Of a stretch of 64,000 nucleotides of DNA, positions 50,043-58,929 are shown piece after piece. Position numbers and translations under genes: made by a program. The stretch lies in IMG/VR virus record IMGVR_UViG_3300003873_000004, positions 31,269 through 95,268 of that record, one strand, 5' to 3'. The notes beneath the pieces are model-generated. The model was not told the origin of the DNA. It searched no databases and worked only from the letters and a program-made list of their open reading frames with translations. This DNA comes from a virus. How positions within the stretch are numbered: position 1 is the first letter of the stretch; each line of letters starts with the position of its first letter.

Positions 50043-50948
50043 ATGTTAAAACCTGTAAATGAGTCACTACACAACGTCACGCTTCAAGATATTCTTGATC
50101 ATAAGAAACTATCATCAGATCAGATCAATCATGATCTAACCAAGTTGCTAGAGTTTGATGCCACAGAAAATAGGAACAATTTCTATGGCAATCCTACTCT
50201 CTATCACTATCAGCTAGAAAACTTGCTGAAATGCCATCGTGACAAAGGCAAAACTTTGTTTGATGTTTGGAATGATGAAGAACAAAGAGCAAAATTGATC
50301 TCAGACACCAGAAAGCGAAATCGCGGTGGACGGACGGCTGCAGGAAATATATTCGAATGCTTCCGCATCAACACGGGCTCTGTTGTGATGTTCAAATCAA
50401 CAACCGCAAAATATATCTACCAAAAATATGGAGCAAAGAAAGTTCTTGATCCAACGGCTGGTTGGGGAGGTAGGATGCTTGGCGCGTGGGCGTTAGGTAT
50501 TGACTATACTGGCATTGATACAAACATCGGAATGGTTCACTCATATTATGAGATGCTGACCGCGCTGGCAAATTATCCGACAATAATAAATACGTCTTGC
50601 GTGAAAATGATATGGGATTCATGTTTAGATGTTGATTTTTCTAAGATTAAATATGATTTTGTTCTAACTAGCCCACCATATATCAACATGGAAGTCTACG
50701 AACATATGACTAAATGGAACAACGACGAAGCGTTCTATGTCGAGTTTCTATTACCGCTGTGGAATAAATGTGTTGACAACATTGAAGAAGGTGGCGGTAA
50801 AGTTTGTTTCAATATTAGCCCTCAAATGTACAAAGACGCTAAATACTACGGACTAAGAGACTGTGATTTTGTTGAAGATTTGAAACAACAACTCGGACAA
50901 CAAACCGGTAAGAAAAAACAAGATTTAATATATGGATGGAATTGCTGA
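50043..50948 (+). CDS. DNA methyltransferase (FxGxG-SPPY order)
   Basis: 301 residues. The SAM site is VLDPTAGWGGRMLGAWALG (about 135) and the catalytic motif TSPPYINMEVYEHM (about 210), typical of N4-cytosine or N6-adenine methyltransferases. The N-terminal half (residues 1-110) may recognise the target. The ATG sits at the expected transcription start of module D, without ribosome binding site. It is distinct from the methyltransferase at 793. Confidence 0.88.
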   Translation: MLKPVNESLHNVTLQDILDHKKLSSDQINHDLTKLLEFDATENRNNFYGNPTLYHYQLENLLKCHRDKGKTLFDVWNDEEQRAKLISDTRKRNRGGRTAAGNIFECFRINTGSVVMFKSTTAKYIYQKYGAKKVLDPTAGWGGRMLGAWALGIDYTGIDTNIGMVHSYYEMLTALANYPTIINTSCVKMIWDSCLDVDFSKIKYDFVLTSPPYINMEVYEHMTKWNNDEAFYVEFLLPLWNKCVDNIEEGGGKVCFNISPQMYKDAKYYGLRDCDFVEDLKQQLGQQTGKKKQDLIYGWNC

Positions 50949-52301
50949 ATGAGATACGACAAAATAATTGAAATAATCAATGAGGCAAATTCAGCAAAGT
51001 TACGCGTAGAAAAGTTCAAATTATCATCGATGAAGAACATAGGCAAAAAAACGATTATTCTAAGACTGATGAATTTCGTCAAATCTAATCCAGAATACAG
51101 TGACGAAATTCATCTACCAGCTCCAACAGGGAAAGCCGCGGCATACAACAAAGACTCTATGACTGTGATTGCGGTGACAGATAAATCAATTTTAGCCCAT
51201 ATCAAACGCAGCATGAATATTTTTGACATTGCTTCTCAGAAAGGGGATGATGAATATGTTGTATCAAGTACAAACGGCAGCAAAGTGAAGTTTCGTCTGT
51301 CGTCTGGTCGAGGATTTTATTTTGATGGAGAGAAAGAGCAGAGTTCACCAACTACCGCACAGCAAGAAACCGGAACTATCAAGTTCCTAGAACATTTCAT
51401 CTACAATGGTAGGTACCCTTCTAAGAAAGAAGTAAGCGAAATTGTTGGTTTCAACTTTGACGATAAATGGTATAGTAGCTTTGTAAATCAAGCAGACGCT
51501 ATTACAAAATTTATACATTTAAAAAGTTCAATGAGAATTGATCTAGACAGTTCGAGTTCTTCTATAGGCAAGAAAGCATATAGTTTACTAAAACGAAATC
51601 ACGGATTCAAAGAATCGGATGATAATTGGAACCCAGCAGATATCTGGATTGTTGATACAGGCAAAGAAAGCAAAATATTAGCAGAACTTGATGCGGCCCC
51701 ATCCGTGTTAGATTTTAATGTGAAAATGAAAGAGTTTTTCGATGATAAAACTCTTATTGGTGTTTCCCTTAAGAAAATGCTCCATTCCGCTCAAGCAAAA
51801 GTAATTGATATATCCAAAGCCAAACCGTTCGATTTGTCATTCAAAGAATCTATATACAACGTCAGCAATACATATTGGGATATAGAAACAAGTGGATATC
51901 CAGAAAGATTTATGATTAGAGCCAGAGCAAAAGCCAAAACGATTACGAAGAAATCAGATATTAGAATATTCTTCGAAGGCAAACTAAAAAACAGTAGTGA
52001 ATTTCTTGGTGCTATTCCCACTAGATTTATTAAAACATCAGGATCAGATTCGGTAAGTTTTGACATAGACTACGATCATGTTGTATCAATGGCAAACGAA
52101 GTCGAAAAACTTGGATTTATGAAAGTCAAGAATTTGGAAGCTCTGAAATCTTCGGACGAAATGAAATTAACTTATGTCTATGTCATGCTAAGATACGCGC
52201 AAAAAATTTACTCGGCAGGCAAAAACAATTTACAAAATTTGGGTCGTGCTGGATTCAAACTCAATAAATTTTCTTCTGTACATCTAAAGGTTGGCGGGTA
52301 A
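50949..52301 (+). CDS. Large protein of unknown function
   Basis: 450 residues, starting directly after the methyltransferase stop. The segment WNPADIWIVD (about 225) and later LIGVSLKK occur together in some phage and restriction-linked proteins with a nuclease-like fold (N-P-A-D ... S-L-K-K), so a nuclease is possible but unproven. Charged, helical. Confidence 0.55.
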   Translation: MRYDKIIEIINEANSAKLRVEKFKLSSMKNIGKKTIILRLMNFVKSNPEYSDEIHLPAPTGKAAAYNKDSMTVIAVTDKSILAHIKRSMNIFDIASQKGDDEYVVSSTNGSKVKFRLSSGRGFYFDGEKEQSSPTTAQQETGTIKFLEHFIYNGRYPSKKEVSEIVGFNFDDKWYSSFVNQADAITKFIHLKSSMRIDLDSSSSSIGKKAYSLLKRNHGFKESDDNWNPADIWIVDTGKESKILAELDAAPSVLDFNVKMKEFFDDKTLIGVSLKKMLHSAQAKVIDISKAKPFDLSFKESIYNVSNTYWDIETSGYPERFMIRARAKAKTITKKSDIRIFFEGKLKNSSEFLGAIPTRFIKTSGSDSVSFDIDYDHVVSMANEVEKLGFMKVKNLEALKSSDEMKLTYVYVMLRYAQKIYSAGKNNLQNLGRAGFKLNKFSSVHLKVGG

Positions 52302-52304
52302 ACC

Positions 52305-53642
52305 ATGAACGAATCTATGCTATCAAACATCATCGATAAAATCGTAACGAAATTCAAAACAACAATTGAAATTTCAAGAGAACTAAAACGATTCAAAAAG
52401 GAATTTGCCAAGAATCCCGGTGCGGAAACTCGAAGAAAATTCGAGAAGAAAGCAGACAAAATTGCTTCAATGTACGGTGATCACAAACGCGAAGTAAAAA
52501 CAATGTTCATGTTGGCACTACAGGAGCAAGAAGAAAAAAAAATCGAATCGTTCACTAATTGGATAGACGAACAAGAACGACTAGATGAACGTCTGATTGT
52601 TTTGAACAATTCTAAGAAATATAATCAGGCGCTTGTACTTTCTGGGGGTGCTGGAAGCGGAAAAGGATTCGCACTCTCAAATTTCATCGATGTGTCAAAT
52701 TATAAAGTTCGTGACGTGGATGAAATCAAACGTCTTTTACAGAAAATATCATCACTTGGTAAAATCAATATAGAACAGTTATGGAAATCAGCAGACAAGA
52801 CTGAAATTTTACCAAATCAAGCGAAAATTGTGTCGAAAGTGTTGGCACAAAACCACTACAAATTAGAGAATCTTATTCTAAAAGAACCAGATCACGTTTT
52901 GACCCTACATATCATTGTTGATATTATTGGTTGGAAGAAGAAATCCATAGATTTGCTCAAACAGTCTATTCCAACAAACTCAGATCATAAACCAAATATT
53001 GTATTTGATATGACTTCGAAATCGAGATCATCAGTCAAAGCGATAGTTCAACAATGTCTAGATATGGGATATGAAGAAAAAAATATTCATCTTGTATGGG
53101 TATTGACCGATTATAAGATCGCCATCGAACAAAATAAAGCAAGAGAACGAGTCGTTCCTGAAGATATTATGTTAATGACACATCGAGGAGCAGCAAACAC
53201 TCTAACAGAACTAATGGCGGGTCAAGTTCCTCGCGGGATTGACGGAGCAATCTGGGTTATTCTAAACAATAGAGAAAATACGATATTCTGGAAGCACGGC
53301 GACGGGAACCTTAGGAACACGCCAGAACTTTATAACGATTCTACTAATCAGATATCAGCAGCAAAGGTCGATCAAGAAAAGTATGATCGAATTTATGGCG
53401 CCGGGGCTTTCGAGAAGAGAAATGCGCGAACAAATGGATCCTTTGAAAAAGAGAAAGCTGTAGTTAAATCGTTTTCCCGTATTCATGTCAAAAAAGCAGG
53501 AAAGCCACTTGGAGTAAATGTGATGCCATTTGCCACACAACTTTTTAATTGGGTGATAGCAAACATTCCAAGATCGGCAGTCGAAGCGCTAAGAACATCT
53601 TTCGGCGTTATTTTAGGTAAACATCATGGTAGTTCAATTTAA
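52305..53642 (+). CDS. Zeta-toxin-like P-loop kinase
   Basis: 445 residues. Walker A is LVLSGGAGSGKGFALSNF (about residue 112), followed by YKVRDVDEIKRLL and NIVFDMTSKSRSSV with LVWVLTDYKIAIEQNKARER, as in zeta-toxin kinases that phosphorylate small molecules or nucleic acid ends. A helical N-terminal part (about 1-90) and a C-terminal part of unknown kind surround it. Role unknown. Confidence 0.72.
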   Translation: MNESMLSNIIDKIVTKFKTTIEISRELKRFKKEFAKNPGAETRRKFEKKADKIASMYGDHKREVKTMFMLALQEQEEKKIESFTNWIDEQERLDERLIVLNNSKKYNQALVLSGGAGSGKGFALSNFIDVSNYKVRDVDEIKRLLQKISSLGKINIEQLWKSADKTEILPNQAKIVSKVLAQNHYKLENLILKEPDHVLTLHIIVDIIGWKKKSIDLLKQSIPTNSDHKPNIVFDMTSKSRSSVKAIVQQCLDMGYEEKNIHLVWVLTDYKIAIEQNKARERVVPEDIMLMTHRGAANTLTELMAGQVPRGIDGAIWVILNNRENTIFWKHGDGNLRNTPELYNDSTNQISAAKVDQEKYDRIYGAGAFEKRNARTNGSFEKEKAVVKSFSRIHVKKAGKPLGVNVMPFATQLFNWVIANIPRSAVEALRTSFGVILGKHHGSSI

Positions 53643-53645
53643 TGC

Positions 53646-53674
53646 TTGACAAGATCATCGAAAGAGTCTAGACT
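53646..53674 (+). promoter_or_regulatory. Sigma70-like promoter TTGACA-N17-TAGACT
   Basis: Begins three bases after the kinase stop and drives the two paralogues at 53693 and 53914. Confidence 0.72.
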
Positions 53675-53692
53675 TTTGTTATTGAAGGAGAC

Positions 53693-53917
53693 ATGATGAT
53701 TAAATTTGAAGAGTTTAACCCAGACCCATATACAGGTATAAAAATATCGGATGGGAAGAAAACAATAGAATATCTTGCCGTTCAACTATATGACGAAATT
53801 ATATATTATGTTGAACGCAAGAAACCAGAGACAATCGAACAAGCGTGTGAATATATTGAAGAGTTTGAGAAGATGAATCTGGTCGAACGACTTCGTGCGT
53901 TGTGGGAACAGAAATGA
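53693..53917 (+). CDS. Small protein, paralogue of the next gene
   Basis: 74 residues (MMIKFEEFNPDPYTGIKISD). It shares the plan I-x-F-x-P-x-Y-D / E-Y-L / P-x-T-I/V-x-x-A with 53914. Function unknown. Confidence 0.66.
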   Translation: MMIKFEEFNPDPYTGIKISDGKKTIEYLAVQLYDEIIYYVERKKPETIEQACEYIEEFEKMNLVERLRALWEQK

Positions 53918-54180
53918 TTGAATTTAAACCTATTTACGACGATTGGTACGACGACATAGAAATATGGGAAAACGATGTTTGCGTTTCTACTGTTTCTATC
54001 AATGTTGGCAAATATAATGATTTTGTAGAATACCTAAGTCGACAACCACCACCAAAAACAGTCAAAGATGCCGAGCAAGCGATTATTCGATATCGAGAAT
54101 TGTCGGACGAGAAAATTGCTTGTGTGCTCAGAGTGTTTGAAGAACAGAAAAGGCTAAATAAATCAACAGGAGATTTTTAG
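53914..54180 (+). CDS. Small protein, paralogue of the previous gene
   Basis: 88 residues from ATG at 53914 (ATGA overlap): MIEFKPIYDDWYDDIEIWEN, QPPPKTVKDAEQAI. Tandem duplication of the preceding gene is likely. Confidence 0.66.
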   Translation: MIEFKPIYDDWYDDIEIWENDVCVSTVSINVGKYNDFVEYLSRQPPPKTVKDAEQAIIRYRELSDEKIACVLRVFEEQKRLNKSTGDF

Positions 54181-54235
54181 TGGCGTCGTTTAGAAAGACT
54201 AGCGAAGACTAAATCAACAGGAGATTTTTAGTGGC
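54160..54235 (+). repeat. Duplicated ribosome binding site and start codon
   Basis: The 25 bases beginning AAATCAACAGGAGATTTTTA occur at 54160-54184 and 54211-54235. Each ends in GTGGC. The first GTG (54180) opens a 10-codon remnant (MASFRKTSED); the second (54231) starts a full gene. Confidence 0.88.
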
Positions 54236-54557
54236 ATCTTATAGTACAATCAAAAAGATAATGAATGAAAAGAAATCAGACTATCAGGTTTACTTTTCTT
54301 CGTATTCTGCAGCAATCAAAGAAATTGAAAAATATGGCGAAAAATATGGATATACTTTCGATGATACCTCTGATCCTACTATGATTGGTGATCAGATGGC
54401 AACCAAAGTAGGCATGGGGCCAAAGAGACCCAATCATGGTAGGACTAACAAATTTCATTTCGATCTCTACAAAAACAACAAATTGCAGAAGAAAAAATTA
54501 CATGCTCAGGTGTATGGTGACGAAGGTCGTTTTGAATTGAACCTGTACATTTCGTAA
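54231..54557 (+). CDS. Small basic protein, unknown function
   Basis: 108 residues from GTG at 54231. MASYSTIKKIMNEKKSDYQV opens it; the beta-rich rest has ATKVGMGPKRPNHGRTNKF. Its start resembles that of 56162 (S-x-D/S-T-I-K-x-I). Overlaps the next gene by one base. Confidence 0.66.
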   Translation: MASYSTIKKIMNEKKSDYQVYFSSYSAAIKEIEKYGEKYGYTFDDTSDPTMIGDQMATKVGMGPKRPNHGRTNKFHFDLYKNNKLQKKKLHAQVYGDEGRFELNLYIS

Positions 54558-55000
54558 TGCTGAATTTCAAAGATTTTCTGATAGAGCGTTCTAATTTAGC
54601 CGCAGAGAAATTGGCAGCGTTGAAAAATAAAAAGGTTGCTCAGACACCAATCACGGCAGCACAATTAGATAAGTTAGAAAAACATCTCGACGCACTGTTC
54701 AAACATCTTAAGATCGACATTGAATTTTCGAAACATTTTTTTGATAGACTTCACGACAAGCGGAATGGTAAAACCATTTCTATTGACGAACTTAATGCTC
54801 TGTTCCAGAAAGTACATAAAAAGTTTGGTGTTGTTCTAACACAAGAGCCAGATAAGTTCGAAGCTGTGTTCAAATCAATTAAATCAAAGATAAATATACC
54901 TTTTGTAATCAAACTAAATAAAGGTATGATTGAAATAATTTCGAAAACTATAATGAGAAAGTCAAACTTTGGCACAAGCAACAAGGAATTGAAAGTATGA
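54557..55000 (+). CDS. Protein with capsid-targeting-like N-terminus, unknown function
   Basis: 147 residues. MLNFKDFLIERSNLAAEK resembles T4 internal-protein leaders. The core DIEFSKHFFDRLHDKRNGK and ISIDELNALFQKV is found in many T4-like phage proteins of unknown role. Confidence 0.66.
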   Translation: MLNFKDFLIERSNLAAEKLAALKNKKVAQTPITAAQLDKLEKHLDALFKHLKIDIEFSKHFFDRLHDKRNGKTISIDELNALFQKVHKKFGVVLTQEPDKFEAVFKSIKSKINIPFVIKLNKGMIEIISKTIMRKSNFGTSNKELKV

Positions 55001-55295
55001 AAATCACACCAAAAATCACAATTGCTAAATTTGAAAAGATGGGATATAATGTCGATAAGACAAAACGATACCTTCAAGCCGTAATTGGTGCTAAGATGAG
55101 CAAAGGCGACTCTGTAATCAGTTTCAGTTATGGCCGGATTTCATCGGACAACAAGGTGAGTTACTTTATATCACCGACGATAAAGCAGACGAAAAAGTTT
55201 TAGTGTCTCATTTTAAGGAAATCACAAAGCAACAGAAGGGAAGATTTCCAGCGATCAAGCTGTATAAAACGAAGAGTTCGAAGGACGTAATCTAA
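54997..55295 (+). pseudogene. Protein of unknown function, single-base frameshift
   Basis: The first frame (MKITPKITIAKFEKMGYNVD to DNK) is followed, in another frame, by GELLYITDDKADEKVLVSHF and KGRFPAIKLYKTKSSK to a stop at 55295. One extra G at the GG of 55155-55156 gives a 99-residue protein. The conserved codon quality of the second part argues for a recent or artefactual shift. Confidence 0.68.
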
Positions 55296-55556
55296 ATGTC
55301 GCTATCCTCAGACCAGTTTAAAACATATAACAAAATGGTTCGAGACATATCGAAAGTTTACAAAGGCTCAAGATTCAATCATTTTGGCTTGTCTGGTGAT
55401 ACCATGCAAGTCAATGTAACCGTATCTAAGTTCATACCAGACGATAAGAAACGATCAATCACAGATATATTCAAAGAAAACGGCATGAAGAAAATCAAAG
55501 AGATTTATCAACCCGGCAGCGGTTCTGGTATTATTATTCAAGGTGTTGATAAGTAA
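55296..55556 (+). CDS. Small protein, unknown function
   Basis: 86 residues (MSLSSDQFKTYNKMVRDISK, GSGSGIIIQGVDK). Starts and ends flush with its neighbours. Confidence 0.65.
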   Translation: MSLSSDQFKTYNKMVRDISKVYKGSRFNHFGLSGDTMQVNVTVSKFIPDDKKRSITDIFKENGMKKIKEIYQPGSGSGIIIQGVDK

Positions 55557-56165
55557 ATGATAGATTATTTTGAATCCTTTTCTGATTGGTATTATAGAAC
55601 AAGCCCTTCAGATTTATCGACAATAGAAGAAGCGTGGTCTGCTGATGCTGTTCCAGAAAAACGATCAAAACCAGTAGAATTATTTCTTGGACGATTACAG
55701 CCGCCACATTTAGGTCATTTGAAAATCATCAAAGCGATGAAAAATCCTATTGTTGTTCTAGTGAAAGGGAAATTATCAAGCGCTGACAAGAAAAGAAATC
55801 CACTAGATACAAAATATCAAACAGTGTTACTACGAAAAATGATTCCCGGCTTGCGTGTCATTGTAGCAACCAACGGATATTTGCCAGAAATAATTTCTTC
55901 CTTGCGCGAAGCAACCAACAACGAAGTAGTAAAAGTTTATGCCGGTGAAGATCGAATCGCGGGATATAAGAAACAGTTAGATTCTATAAATAAAAAACTT
56001 GACAAGAACAAGCAGTTCATGGTAGACTTCATAAAGACGAAGAGATATACGTCAGCAACACAAGTTAGAGATTCTATCAAGGCAGACGACGAAGCAAAAT
56101 TTAAGACTATGATGCCAAAAGAAGTATGGGATGAATGGGACAAATTGAGAGGATTGATCAAATGA
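55557..56165 (+). CDS. NMN adenylyltransferase-like nucleotidyltransferase
   Basis: 202 residues. A nucleotidyltransferase HxGH site lies in ELFLGRLQPPHLGHLKIIK (about residue 42). KVYAGEDRIAGYKKQ and the C-terminal RYTSATQVRDSI (ISSTxVR-type) fit NMN or pantetheine-phosphate adenylyltransferases. It may make NAD+ or a related dinucleotide. The N-terminal 38 residues (MIDYFESFSDWYYRTSPSD) are extra and may be a head-targeting leader. Confidence 0.78.
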   Translation: MIDYFESFSDWYYRTSPSDLSTIEEAWSADAVPEKRSKPVELFLGRLQPPHLGHLKIIKAMKNPIVVLVKGKLSSADKKRNPLDTKYQTVLLRKMIPGLRVIVATNGYLPEIISSLREATNNEVVKVYAGEDRIAGYKKQLDSINKKLDKNKQFMVDFIKTKRYTSATQVRDSIKADDEAKFKTMMPKEVWDEWDKLRGLIK

Positions 56166-56422
56166 GTTTTGATACAATCAAACGAATCATAAAAGAAAAA
56201 GTAGATGCCTTTGTTGACATTCGTACAATGGATATGGATTCTGAGCAAGGAACAAAACTTCATACTACTCATTTGAAGAAAGCTAAAGCAGACTTGAAGA
56301 AAAATAAAATACTGTTTGGTGGTTCTGAATCCGCATGGGCTATAAAAGTAAATAAAAAGGATGTCGAGCAAGCTGTAAATGTGCTAAAACGCAACAAATT
56401 ACAGACGAAGGTAGATAAATGA
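56162..56422 (+). CDS. Small basic protein, unknown function
   Basis: 86 residues from ATG at 56162 (ATGA overlap). MSFDTIKRIIKEKVDAFVD and a Lys-rich centre. Not recognised. Confidence 0.66.
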   Translation: MSFDTIKRIIKEKVDAFVDIRTMDMDSEQGTKLHTTHLKKAKADLKKNKILFGGSESAWAIKVNKKDVEQAVNVLKRNKLQTKVDK

Positions 56423-56832
56423 ATCGTTGGCAGAGGGTGATCGCTGAAGATAAACTGGACGTAGAGCAGATCGATCAGAAGAAATTGATTTTCAATCTAA
56501 AACAGATCACAGCAAAACTTGGTTTGTCTTTTCGAAATGTTGTGCCAGAAATTAGACTCACTTTTACTAATGTGGAACTCGTGTTTCGTTTTGGTTCTCC
56601 GAGCATAGTTGATGTTAATGGTTCTACAAAATTATATAATTTCGATGTTATTATTCAAAACAACGGCGATATTGTAGTCAATGCGTCCAACAAAGATATG
56701 AAGCATCTAGTCGATTTGAATCGAGTGGGAAACGTCAAAACACTAAATAATCTGTATGATCGGCGCGGTCTGTTCCAGAAACAGATTGAGTTTGCTATCA
56801 AAACGATCAAAGATAATTTGGAGACAGAATGA
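56419..56832 (+). CDS. Protein of unknown function
   Basis: 137 residues (MNRWQRVIAEDKLDVEQIDQ). The RVIAED start is leader-like. Beta-rich centre (LTFTNVELVFRFGSPSIV). Overlaps both neighbours by four bases. Confidence 0.66.
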   Translation: MNRWQRVIAEDKLDVEQIDQKKLIFNLKQITAKLGLSFRNVVPEIRLTFTNVELVFRFGSPSIVDVNGSTKLYNFDVIIQNNGDIVVNASNKDMKHLVDLNRVGNVKTLNNLYDRRGLFQKQIEFAIKTIKDNLETE

Positions 56833-57479
56833 AAACATTAAAACAATTTCAGTCGATCAACAGCAAAGACAAAGAAGGCAAATTTCTCGCACAATATGAT
56901 TTTGACACTCAGAAAATGAGTCCAGCAGAAATCAAGAAATATGTCAAGGGTCTGTCGAAAGAACAGAAGAAAATTCTAGCTGATGTAGACAAGGCCGAAC
57001 AAGACAAAGAAGATCGTAAAGCACAGTATGAGTCGGTGAAGGTTGGATCGACAGTCAGTTACACCAGCAAACAGTTATCATCTAAAGGCAAGACAAAGAA
57101 AGGTAAAGTAATCAAAGTGGATGGAGAGAAAATCACCATCGACACTAATTCTGGGTTCTCCAAGACGAAAAGCTATCCTACTGTTTTGAAAGCTGACGAA
57201 TATACAGTATTGAAAGAAAGTATTAAATCGTTCGACGAGTTTGTGAATGAAAGTAAAATATTCGGGAAAGAGATAAAACACGGGAAGATAAAACTGGTTC
57301 GAAACGCTCCGGGCAAACCAATCGATATTTTTGTTTCTGGCGAAAAGGTTGGTCTTGTACGATTCGAAAGTGGTGAAGACTACGAAACATATTGGGTATT
57401 ACTTGATGGGGTGAAGGGCAAACACGAAGAATTTACCTTGGATGGCGTTATAAGATACATCAAAAAGACAACAAGTTGA
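56829..57479 (+). CDS. Protein with two capsid-targeting-like segments
   Basis: 216 residues. The start MKTLKQFQSINSK and an internal IKSFDEFVNESKIFGKEI (about 136) both resemble the T4 internal-protein leader. This suggests a fusion of two ancestral head proteins. The centre has KVGSTVSYTSK and a KOW-like KGKVIKVDGEKITI. Confidence 0.64.
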   Translation: MKTLKQFQSINSKDKEGKFLAQYDFDTQKMSPAEIKKYVKGLSKEQKKILADVDKAEQDKEDRKAQYESVKVGSTVSYTSKQLSSKGKTKKGKVIKVDGEKITIDTNSGFSKTKSYPTVLKADEYTVLKESIKSFDEFVNESKIFGKEIKHGKIKLVRNAPGKPIDIFVSGEKVGLVRFESGEDYETYWVLLDGVKGKHEEFTLDGVIRYIKKTTS

Positions 57480-57489
57480 AATATATTGC

Positions 57490-57518
57490 TTGACAAGAGC
57501 ATCTAAATCATCTAGCAT
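57490..57518 (+). promoter_or_regulatory. Sigma70-like promoter TTGACA-N17-TAGCAT
   Basis: Lies 10 bases after the preceding stop and drives the gene at 57539. Confidence 0.68.
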
Positions 57519-57538
57519 TATCACATAGGAGTTAAACA

Positions 57539-57838
57539 TTGAAAACATATAACGAATTTATTACAGAAGCGGCATCAAAGGCAGGCAAACGTATTCTTGC
57601 TCGCACACTAAAGCAGAAATTGTCTGATGCTTGGACAATTGGCGGTGGTGGCACTCTAGTTGCTATGGGCGATGCTGACGAAGTTTCTATCGAAGATGCG
57701 GTAAAAGTGTTGTCTAAAATCTCTGGAGTTGGTGAGTTCAAAGACGCTAAACTTGCTGGCGGTAAGAAATCCTCATTTGATGGCGGTATTATTTCCGTAA
57801 TTGAAACTGGTGGCAATGTTCGCGTGGAATATGCTTAA
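57539..57838 (+). CDS. Putative internal head protein with T4-like capsid-targeting sequence
   Basis: 99 residues from TTG at 57539 (AGGAGTT upstream). MKTYNEFITEAASKAGKR is nearly the same as the leader of T4 internal proteins (MKTYQEFIAEA), which is cleaved by the prohead protease. The rest (GGGGTLVAMGDADEV) is Gly-rich. Last plus-strand gene before a terminator. Confidence 0.7.
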   Translation: MKTYNEFITEAASKAGKRILARTLKQKLSDAWTIGGGGTLVAMGDADEVSIEDAVKVLSKISGVGEFKDAKLAGGKKSSFDGGIISVIETGGNVRVEYA

Positions 57839-57871
57839 CTCTTTTTAGATTTACCAAAGATACGATCATAG

Positions 57872-57902
57872 GACGACCGATATTTGTCGGTCGTCTCTTT
57901 TT
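57872..57902 (+). terminator. Rho-independent terminator
   Basis: GACGACCGA-TATTTG-TCGGTCGTC followed by TCTTTTT. It closes the plus-strand run and faces the end of the minus-strand genes. Confidence 0.93.
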
Positions 57903-57916
57903 GGTTCTCACTACCT

Positions 57917-58420
57917 TTAGCCATTTTTCTTCATTCCTTTCTGTGCGAACATGAACATGCCCTCAGGGTGACGTAATAAAATATCAGGATTGCCGTTTTC
58001 TTTGGCAAATTTCTTAATGTGATCTACTTGATCATTCTTTCCCATGAATTTTGCCCAATGTTGATGTTTTGCTCTACCAAGTCGGGCCTTCGAAAATACT
58101 TCTGAATCAACATCGAAGAACGGTTTACCAAACGCTGTTCCGTGTGATACTGCCTTTGATACACCATCTGATGCGGCGTGTGATGCTAGTGCTACTCCAG
58201 TGGTAACGGTTTCAACTAAGTCGGTTTTCCATTTTGATACAGCGTCAACCAGATATTGAGGGTCAGACACGAACAAAATAACACGGTCGTCGAATTTCTT
58301 GATCATAAGTGATTTCTTACCATCTGTAAGGCTGTGTTTGGCTTCTTCGAACCACTTCGCATATTTTTTAATTATTTTTTCGTACCCCTTTGGGGTGAGA
58401 ACCTTTTCCGTTGATTTCAT
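57917..58420 (-). CDS. Conserved phage protein, unknown function
   Basis: 167 residues, basic (MKSTEKVLTPKGYEKIIKKY). The GRAKHQHWAKFMGKNDQ segment is distinctive. It starts one base after the end of 58422. Confidence 0.68.
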   Translation of the reverse strand: MKSTEKVLTPKGYEKIIKKYAKWFEEAKHSLTDGKKSLMIKKFDDRVILFVSDPQYLVDAVSKWKTDLVETVTTGVALASHAASDGVSKAVSHGTAFGKPFFDVDSEVFSKARLGRAKHQHWAKFMGKNDQVDHIKKFAKENGNPDILLRHPEGMFMFAQKGMKKNG

Positions 58421-58421
58421 T

Positions 58422-58928
58422 CTATGCTTCCTCGTCCATAATGAATCTTGTATTTTTTCCAGAGATTATATCTTTTCCTTCATATACAGTCCAGTAATGT
58501 AGGAAAGTATCATCTGTTCGTTTTATGTTTCTGATTAGTTTGTCACCAATTATCACATTTTCCTGTAATGCGTTTGGCGGTGTAGCGATATAAGGAACTT
58601 CGATGTTCAATTCTTCTATAATATATTCAATCGTTTCTTCGTTCAATTTCATTTCTTCTTTCAACAAAAACAGCGCCGCTGCTAGTGAACCAAACTTAGA
58701 CTTGCCTCCAGGCAATCTCTGAACTAATCTCTTGATATTGGCCGCCAAAACTTTCATCAACCCCATTGACTCTTGCTCTGGTTTCGTTTTAGAATCACGA
58801 ATTTTCTTTCCGTTTTTGTCAATCAACCCAAGTTCAAAGGCGTCCCATTCATCCCATGGCTTGGTGATTTGTCGAACAAGTCGATATGCTGTGAGTAATT
58901 GTATCGATCCTGTTCCAGCAAATGACAT
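58422..58928 (-). CDS. Conserved T4-like phage protein, possibly structural
   Basis: 168 residues. MSFAGTGSIQLLTAYRLVRQ, KPWDEWDAFELGLIDKNGK and SKFGSLAAALFLLKEE recur in proteins of T4-related phages with no firm role. An AAGGAG site precedes the start. Confidence 0.7.
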   Translation of the reverse strand: MSFAGTGSIQLLTAYRLVRQITKPWDEWDAFELGLIDKNGKKIRDSKTKPEQESMGLMKVLAANIKRLVQRLPGGKSKFGSLAAALFLLKEEMKLNEETIEYIIEELNIEVPYIATPPNALQENVIIGDKLIRNIKRTDDTFLHYWTVYEGKDIISGKNTRFIMDEEA

Positions 58929-58929
58929 T

